A model generated the notes under the pieces. It had not been told where the DNA came from. It saw only the letters and a list, made by a program, of their open reading frames with translations, and did no database searches. The position numbers and the translations under genes were made by a program. From Coemansia sp. RSA 1200 (taxonomy: Eukaryota > Kickxellomycota > Kickxellomycetes > Kickxellales > Kickxellaceae), in NCBI GenBank assembly GCA_027578915.1, contig JANBTT010000055.1:46916-110915 (forward strand): a DNA stretch of 64,000 nt, given 5' to 3'. Below, piece after piece: positions 58,672 to 64,000 of this stretch; the stretch's first letter is position 1; every line of letters begins with the position of its first letter.

Positions 58672-60270
58672 ATGACAGAGGCTACTGAAGATACAGCCGG
58701 ACACACCACCGCCCACATTGATACTGTCGGTAGTGACAATGTTGCAGCAGAGACGGAGGCCGTCAAGATGACACCCCTTCCCTGGGAAAAGCTTTTGGTT
58801 CTCCTATCTGTGCGACTGGCGGAGCCTATAAACTACTCGCTGATTCTGCCATTTGTCTACAAGATGGTGCTGGACTTTGGAGTGGCCAAAAGCACCAAAG
58901 ACGTGGCCTTCTACGCAACCCTGCTATTCACATCGTTTTCGTCGTGCCAGGCCTTGACAATAATGTACTGGGGCCGTCTATCCGATCGCATTGGCCGGCG
59001 GCCCGTGCTTCTTATCGGCCTGGCCGGCAACCTGGTTTCGTACATGACCTTTGGATTAGCCAAATCGTTCTGGGTGGCGCTTGCTGCTCGCCTGTTCAAC
59101 GGTCTTCTTGCCGGTAACGTTGCTGTTGTAAAGTCTGTTATTTCCGAAATCTCCGACGATTCGAATCGCGCAAGTATGATGGCCTATCTGTCGCTGATGG
59201 GCAACGTTGGCATGGTTCTTGGCGCTGCCATAGGCGGTATCTTTGCGGATCCCGCTCACCAGTATCCTGCCGTGTTTGGCAACATCCAGCTGTTCGTCAC
59301 CTTCCCTTACCTTCTCCCATGCGCAATCGGATGCTCTGTCACGGTATTTGGCTTGCTGATGGGAACATTCAAGTTCCAGGAAACCTTGGTTAGAAACAAG
59401 CCACGTGCAGTGCCACCGACTGCTAACAGTTCCTCGCAAACCCTGGCAATCGAAACTGCTCCGCTTCTAGCAATCGAGGACCAAGAGGCACAGACGACAC
59501 ACCAGCCAGCACAGCACTCGGTCAAGGGGCTTTTGACACCGACTGTGCTTCGCGTGATGACCACGAACTTCTTTATGTGTCTGTCAATGTCGATGGGAGA
59601 CCAGATATACCCCATCTTTGCCGCCTCGTCCACAAGCGACGGCGGCCTTGGCTTTGAGTCGCGGTACATTGGATTTTCGCTTGCCATTTCGGGCCTATCC
59701 ATATTCTACGTGCAGCTGTTTGTCTATCCGCGTCTGGAGCGCAAATACGGCGCACTGTTCTGCTACCACCGTGGCCAGATGATGCTTCTCGTTCCATTCC
59801 TGTGCCTCTCGCTTCTCTCTCTGCTTGCTGCGCATCTGGAGAGGCTGGCAAACGGAGCCAACATCCCGTTGCTGCCAAGATCCTGGAGCTGCTCGGTCGA
59901 GCTGCTTGAACACGCTGGTCTCTGGGTTCTTCTCATTGCTCTTCTGCTGATCCAGATAGTTGCCAAAGTCATGGTCCTTACGAGTATCAACCTGATAACC
60001 GCCAATCTTGCGCCCAGCAGAAACGAGCTAGGGTTTATGAATGGCGCACAGCAGCTGGCGATGACTCTGACTCGGATCATTGGCCCACTCCTCACTGGCA
60101 CAATCTGGACCTGGTCTATCAAGCACGCGTGGCCATTTCCGTTTGACTCGCACTTTGTTTGGACCGTCGCCACGTTATTCACATTGACATCCTACTTTAT
60201 ATCGCTGAAAATTCCAAAAACCGTAAATACCTTTGCGGCAGGGAAAGATGACGACGGTGGTGAGGAATAA
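58672..60270 (+). CDS. MFS transporter, DHA1/zinc-induced-facilitator-like (tandem copy 1)
   Basis: The 532-residue protein has 12 predicted membrane spans and the MFS motif A GRLSDRIGRRPV after TM2 (about residue 100). It has the DHA1-type start (PLPWEKLLVLLSVRLAEPINY) and a cytoplasmic loop between TM6 and TM7 (about 245-290). Family members are proton-coupled exporters of drugs or small metabolites; the substrate here is unknown. The ATG at 58672 is preferred over 58510 because homologue-like sequence (MTEATEDTAG, then TPLPWEK) begins there. It is in tandem with a paralogue 600 bp downstream on the same strand, with matching motifs throughout. Confidence 0.92.
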   Translation: MTEATEDTAGHTTAHIDTVGSDNVAAETEAVKMTPLPWEKLLVLLSVRLAEPINYSLILPFVYKMVLDFGVAKSTKDVAFYATLLFTSFSSCQALTIMYWGRLSDRIGRRPVLLIGLAGNLVSYMTFGLAKSFWVALAARLFNGLLAGNVAVVKSVISEISDDSNRASMMAYLSLMGNVGMVLGAAIGGIFADPAHQYPAVFGNIQLFVTFPYLLPCAIGCSVTVFGLLMGTFKFQETLVRNKPRAVPPTANSSSQTLAIETAPLLAIEDQEAQTTHQPAQHSVKGLLTPTVLRVMTTNFFMCLSMSMGDQIYPIFAASSTSDGGLGFESRYIGFSLAISGLSIFYVQLFVYPRLERKYGALFCYHRGQMMLLVPFLCLSLLSLLAAHLERLANGANIPLLPRSWSCSVELLEHAGLWVLLIALLLIQIVAKVMVLTSINLITANLAPSRNELGFMNGAQQLAMTLTRIIGPLLTGTIWTWSIKHAWPFPFDSHFVWTVATLFTLTSYFISLKIPKTVNTFAAGKDDDGGEE

Positions 60271-60869
60271 ACGAATATCCGCTATAATTTATATACACAC
60301 ATTCAAACTTTATAAAATATTTACCATCTTTAATTTGTATGTTAATTTCCTTTACTTTCTTCAAACATTGCTACCGTTATGGAAAAACGTTTAGGTTAAA
60401 AATAACCAGATACACTTACTCCTCCCTACCAGGTGAACACATCAAAATAGTTTTAATTGTCTTTTTGCACAAAGATGTTTTCCCCTTCTTTTTAATTCAA
60501 ACACAGAAAACCATATGGCCCATATAGATACAGTCTAACAAGAATTTACCACCAGTAATGTAGATTTCGGAAAAAAAGCCTCAAAATCTTTAGAGTAAAA
60601 GTCTCTTTTCCTTTTCCTTTTCCTTGTTTCTTATGCTGTCCTTTAAAGCAAGGATTTCCTTAATAAACAACTATGTCTGCTGCATTTCCTTCTTCATTAC
60701 AGATATAGTGTATTGACCAAAAAAATTTTCTTTCATTTAAATCTCACAAAATATTTCTTTTGTCTAGTTTTTTTTAAATACTATATACCTTATCTAACTA
60801 GCAATTTTGAGTGTAAGTTTTATTGCTTATTTATTTTCAAAAAGAATAACAATTTCCTAACTCAAAAGA
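60271..60869 (+). other. AT-rich spacer between the tandem MFS genes
   Basis: AT-rich terminator and promoter DNA; a TTTTCCTTTTCC tract lies near 60607. No coding frame is supported. Confidence 0.45.
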
Positions 60870-62423
60870 ATGCCAAGCACTAATAGACACGAGCAAGACA
60901 GAGATGCCAGTCTTCCGGCAAGAGAAACGCCGCTTCCATGGGCCAAACTAATGGTTCTTCTGGCTGTACGTCTGGCCGAGCCTATTGGAATGACGCTTAT
61001 CCTTCCATTCATGTACCAGATGGTAGGCGGTTTTGATATCGTCCATGACCCGAAGGACATTTCGCTTTACGCAGGCATGCTGCTGACATCGTTCTCCATC
61101 TTCAAGGCCCTAACCGTAATGCGCTGGGGCATCCTGTCTGACCGCATTGGTCGTCGTCCGGTAATACTTTTGGGACTGCTGGGCAATCTGCTAACGTTTG
61201 TCCTGTTTGGGGTTTCAAGATCATTCAAGTGGGCGCTGGTGGCTCGTTCGCTTAATGGCATATTCACCGGAAACTCTGTTGTTATCAAGTCCGTTGTTGC
61301 CGAAATCTCGGATAGTACAAACCGTGCCCGTATGATGGCTTTGCTGCCACTGATGTGGAATCTTGGCATGATGCTTGGCGGTGCGGTTGGTGGGGCCTTT
61401 GTAGACCCTGTTGAAAAATACCCCTGGCTATTCGGTGGCTCTGTTCTGTTTCGCGAGTACCCGTATCTGCTCCCATGTCTTGTTGGCTCTACTGCTAGTT
61501 TCTTTGGCCTTGTGGTTGGGTTCTTTCAATTGGAGGAAACTCTCTTGGTAAGACCAAGCACAGAGCCCACATCTTCGGCTGGTGAACCAGCCACCGAAAC
61601 AACTGCACTTGTGCTTGATGCTCAAAATGAAGAAGGTAGAGACCAACCCGTTGTAACAGAACGCACTCCATCAAAATGGGATATTCTGACGCCCACGGTC
61701 ATTCGCGTCCTTGTAACAAACACTATCATGTATCTTGCCATTGCAATGCACAATCAGCTTTACCCTATCTATGCTGCCACAGATATTGCTGATGATGGTC
61801 TTGGAATGGATGCCCAAAGCATCGGATACACGCTCACGTTCTGCGGTATTCTGGTTGTGTATTTTCAACTGGTCATGTACCCTATTCTTGCAGCCAAGCA
61901 CGGGGCTCTGGCATGCTACCGGCGCGGGCTCTTGCTGCTGGCCTTGTTTAGCACCACGTTTCCACTGCTTTCTATTCTTGTAAAGTACACTGGTATGTAC
62001 ACTGAACACATTGTTGGTTTCAATATTGCCAACTTGCTTTCTTCCAAAATTTTCCTCTTCTGGCTACTTCTTCTTGTCCAACTCTATGTTCGGACGCTTG
62101 GCGATATCCTGTCATTTACCAGCATTAATCTTTTGGTATCCAATGTTGCGCCTAGAAAAACCGATCTTGGCTTTATGAATGGATTGCAGCAGCAAACGAC
62201 CTCGATAACGTACATCATTGGCCCACTTATTTCTGGATACCTTTGGAGTTGGTCAATCAAGCACTCGTTTCCTTATCCATTTAACTCTCACTTTGTCTGG
62301 GTGTTGGGTGGCGCTTCGCTTGCAGTTGCTTGGTACATATCTCTGGACATTCCTGACTCTGTCAACATATTTGCATCCGAAGAGCATGAGCCAATTCAAG
62401 AGGTTGCATCGGACGATGCGTAA
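60870..62423 (+). CDS. MFS transporter, DHA1-type (tandem copy 2)
   Basis: The 517-residue protein is the paralogue of the transporter at 58672-60270. Both share PLPWxKLxVLLxVRLAEPI at the N-terminus, LSDRIGRRPV (about residue 88), SxSFxALTxMxWG before it and KTDLGFMNG / NELGFMNG in the second half. It has 12 membrane spans with a hydrophilic loop after TM6 (about 230-270). It differs in a shorter N-terminal tail (MPSTNRHEQDRDASLPARE). Codon use is more AT-rich than copy 1. The likely role is export of a small organic compound, possibly with a different substrate from copy 1 (inference). Confidence 0.92.
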   Translation: MPSTNRHEQDRDASLPARETPLPWAKLMVLLAVRLAEPIGMTLILPFMYQMVGGFDIVHDPKDISLYAGMLLTSFSIFKALTVMRWGILSDRIGRRPVILLGLLGNLLTFVLFGVSRSFKWALVARSLNGIFTGNSVVIKSVVAEISDSTNRARMMALLPLMWNLGMMLGGAVGGAFVDPVEKYPWLFGGSVLFREYPYLLPCLVGSTASFFGLVVGFFQLEETLLVRPSTEPTSSAGEPATETTALVLDAQNEEGRDQPVVTERTPSKWDILTPTVIRVLVTNTIMYLAIAMHNQLYPIYAATDIADDGLGMDAQSIGYTLTFCGILVVYFQLVMYPILAAKHGALACYRRGLLLLALFSTTFPLLSILVKYTGMYTEHIVGFNIANLLSSKIFLFWLLLLVQLYVRTLGDILSFTSINLLVSNVAPRKTDLGFMNGLQQQTTSITYIIGPLISGYLWSWSIKHSFPYPFNSHFVWVLGGASLAVAWYISLDIPDSVNIFASEEHEPIQEVASDDA

Positions 62424-63044
62424 ATTAACAGATTAACTGAAAAAGCTCGCTAGTAAGGTTTTAGATTTTGCCTTTTTGTAGAATTTAGTATGCCATCTTT
62501 TCAATTTATCATATTTCCATCTGAACATAAACGGAGTATGTGTTTTTCAACAGCAACACTTTCACAGTATTTAAATTTTTGAAGTGAGTAGTGGGTATGA
62601 ACATGTTAAACTCTCCTTTTTTTACCTCTTTATCTACTTTTATTGCTAATAATAATATATTTTTCTCTTTTTTTGTTACAAAGATATCATATTAATTTTT
62701 CTTTACGCCAAATATTTAAGGTAGCAACATACACAAAGTTTATGTATTTCTGTTTAATTAATCTAAAAAAAACTTCTATTAGGAATTCATTGTATTGTAT
62801 TGCAAGTCGGGTTCACATGTACCACACGCTATCAAATATAATTAATAAGTTTTTTATCTAATTCCATTATATAATATTTGGGCTCTGAAGATTATACAAG
62901 ACGTATATAAAGGCCTACATTATTGACAAACAAATTGAACAAGATTTTTCTTTACATCTTGGCTTTTCGTTCGATATTTTACTTTTTAACATCTTGGTTT
63001 ACTTTTGTCGTTGAAATAATCTTTTCCGCTTTAAGGGTTTAGTA
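62424..63044 (+). promoter_or_regulatory. AT-rich promoter of the aldo-keto reductase gene
   Basis: AT-rich spacer with a TATA-like CGTATATAAAGG near 62901, about 140 bp before the ATG. No other feature is recognised. Confidence 0.45.
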
Positions 63045-64000
63045 ATGTCCAGCATACCAACAATCGAATTTGGCGTTCCAGGGGACAAGGTTCATATTCC
63101 TCGTATTGGTCTGGGCACTACATCCATGTCCTATCTTTACGGTCCCTCTGATGACGACGAGTCCGTCAGGGTGCTTAACCACGCCATCGATATTGGCTGC
63201 AACTTTTTGGACACTGCCGATATTTATGGTCTTGGACACAACGAAAAACTACTTTCAAGGGTTCTGAAGGAGCGTCGCAAGGATGTGTTTCTGTGCTCCA
63301 AGTTTGGGATAATGACGCGTGAGCCTTTGCCTGGAGAAACTGGGACTTTTACAAAGTATAACATTGGAACCAACGGCAGTCCCGAGTACATGCGCAAGTG
63401 CATTGATGCCAGTCTGCAGCGTCTTGGAACGGACTATATTGACTTGTACTATCTTCACAATATGGACCCCAGTGTTCCAATTGAGGAAACTGTGGCTGCC
63501 ATGGCAGAACTTGTCAAGGAAGGCAAGGTGCGGTACCTGGGCTTGTCAAATTGCTCGGCAGAGGACCTACGTCGTGCGTACAAAGTGCATCCAATTGCTG
63601 CTGTTCAGAACAAATACAGTGCATGGTTTACTAAAGTCGAAAAAGATGGCGTACTCGATGCCTGCCGTGAGCTTGGTGTCACTTTTGTTGCCTTTACGCC
63701 TCTTGGTCGTGGTTTGCTAACCGGTGAGATCCGCAGTGCTAATGATCTTCCAAAAGAAGATTGGCGTCTCAATAGGCCAATTTTTAAGCCTGAAATTATT
63801 GAAGACAATGTTAAGCTTGTTGATGCGACTGAGGCAATCGCCAAAAAGCATGGCTGTACGCCTGGTCAGCTAGCGCTTGCATGGTTATTTGCTCAATACG
63901 ACAATCTAGTTGTTCTTCCTGGCACCAAAAGATTGAAGCATCTTGAGGAAAATTGTGCTGCTGGACAGGTCAAGCTTTCTGACGAGGATGTCAAGGAGAT
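63045..64000 (+). CDS. aldo-keto reductase (3' end beyond the window)
   Basis: The frame from the ATG at 63045 stays open to the window end (318 codons plus two bases). It encodes an NADPH-dependent aldo-keto reductase with the TIM-barrel layout. The catalytic tetrad is D56, Y61 (LDTADIYG), K86 (LCSKFG) and H138 (YLHNMD). SKFGIMT and later VVLPGTKRLKHLEEN, which matches the cofactor-binding VIPGT region, are also present. It resembles the YakC/AKR13-like fungal group that reduces aldehydes or pyridoxal; the substrate is not determinable here. Only the final short C-terminal part is missing. It follows the two MFS genes on the same strand. Confidence 0.93.
   Translation, partial: MSSIPTIEFGVPGDKVHIPRIGLGTTSMSYLYGPSDDDESVRVLNHAIDIGCNFLDTADIYGLGHNEKLLSRVLKERRKDVFLCSKFGIMTREPLPGETGTFTKYNIGTNGSPEYMRKCIDASLQRLGTDYIDLYYLHNMDPSVPIEETVAAMAELVKEGKVRYLGLSNCSAEDLRRAYKVHPIAAVQNKYSAWFTKVEKDGVLDACRELGVTFVAFTPLGRGLLTGEIRSANDLPKEDWRLNRPIFKPEIIEDNVKLVDATEAIAKKHGCTPGQLALAWLFAQYDNLVVLPGTKRLKHLEENCAAGQVKLSDEDVKE

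Overview
The window is nuclear DNA from a fungus. The evidence is the gene set: a Gtr1-type Rag GTPase, the Golgi golgin Coy1/CASP, an Hos2/HDAC3-type deacetylase, a CRH-type cell-wall GH16 enzyme, a FunK1 kinase, GPI-anchored or Ser/Thr-rich secreted proteins, and a TUG/UBX protein. Nearly all genes are single uninterrupted frames and intergenic DNA is AT-rich. An intron-poor early-diverging fungus (Kickxellomycotina/Zoopagomycota-like) fits, but that placement is inference. No tRNA, rRNA or CRISPR was seen.

1-8.2 kb: a possible gene tail, then GTR1, then an AT-rich repeat island. The island holds two of three copies of a small-protein cassette (ORFs of 68-74 aa), a Cys-rich mini-ORF, a dead Tc1/mariner element with its terminal inverted repeats, and short LTR-like insertions nested in or beside it. 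8.2-14.2 kb: COY1, an unknown gene, a CFEM-like GPI protein and an HDAC. 14.2-17.6 kb: a second repeat island with the third cassette in inverted orientation. Its 5' flank (about 530 bp) is almost identical to that of the first cassette, whereas the ORFs are strongly diverged.

17.7-30.5 kb: PTH2, a membrane-anchored trypsin-like protein lacking its catalytic residues, a broken ABCC transporter with a solo-LTR-like insertion in its leader, an unknown disordered protein, a CRH transglycosylase and a gene-poor 3 kb. 30.5-43 kb: a FunK1 kinase, then a cluster of secreted Thr/Val-rich paralogues on the minus strand. Two of these share a colinear ~727-bp core that is about 99% identical but have unrelated ends, and one paralogue is a pseudogene. 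A 7TM receptor is embedded in the cluster on the plus strand. 43.5-64 kb: a DHX29/DHX57-like helicase, a small Ser/Thr-rich secreted protein, a BED-finger/NIF3 fusion ORF, a TUG/Ubx4 homologue, two tandem MFS transporters and an aldo-keto reductase cut by the window end.

The most unusual signals are two opposite mosaic patterns. In the small-ORF cassettes the promoter is homogenised while the ORF diverges. In the secreted paralogues the coding core is homogenised while both ends diverge. Both suggest ectopic gene conversion acting on accessory families next to old transposons.
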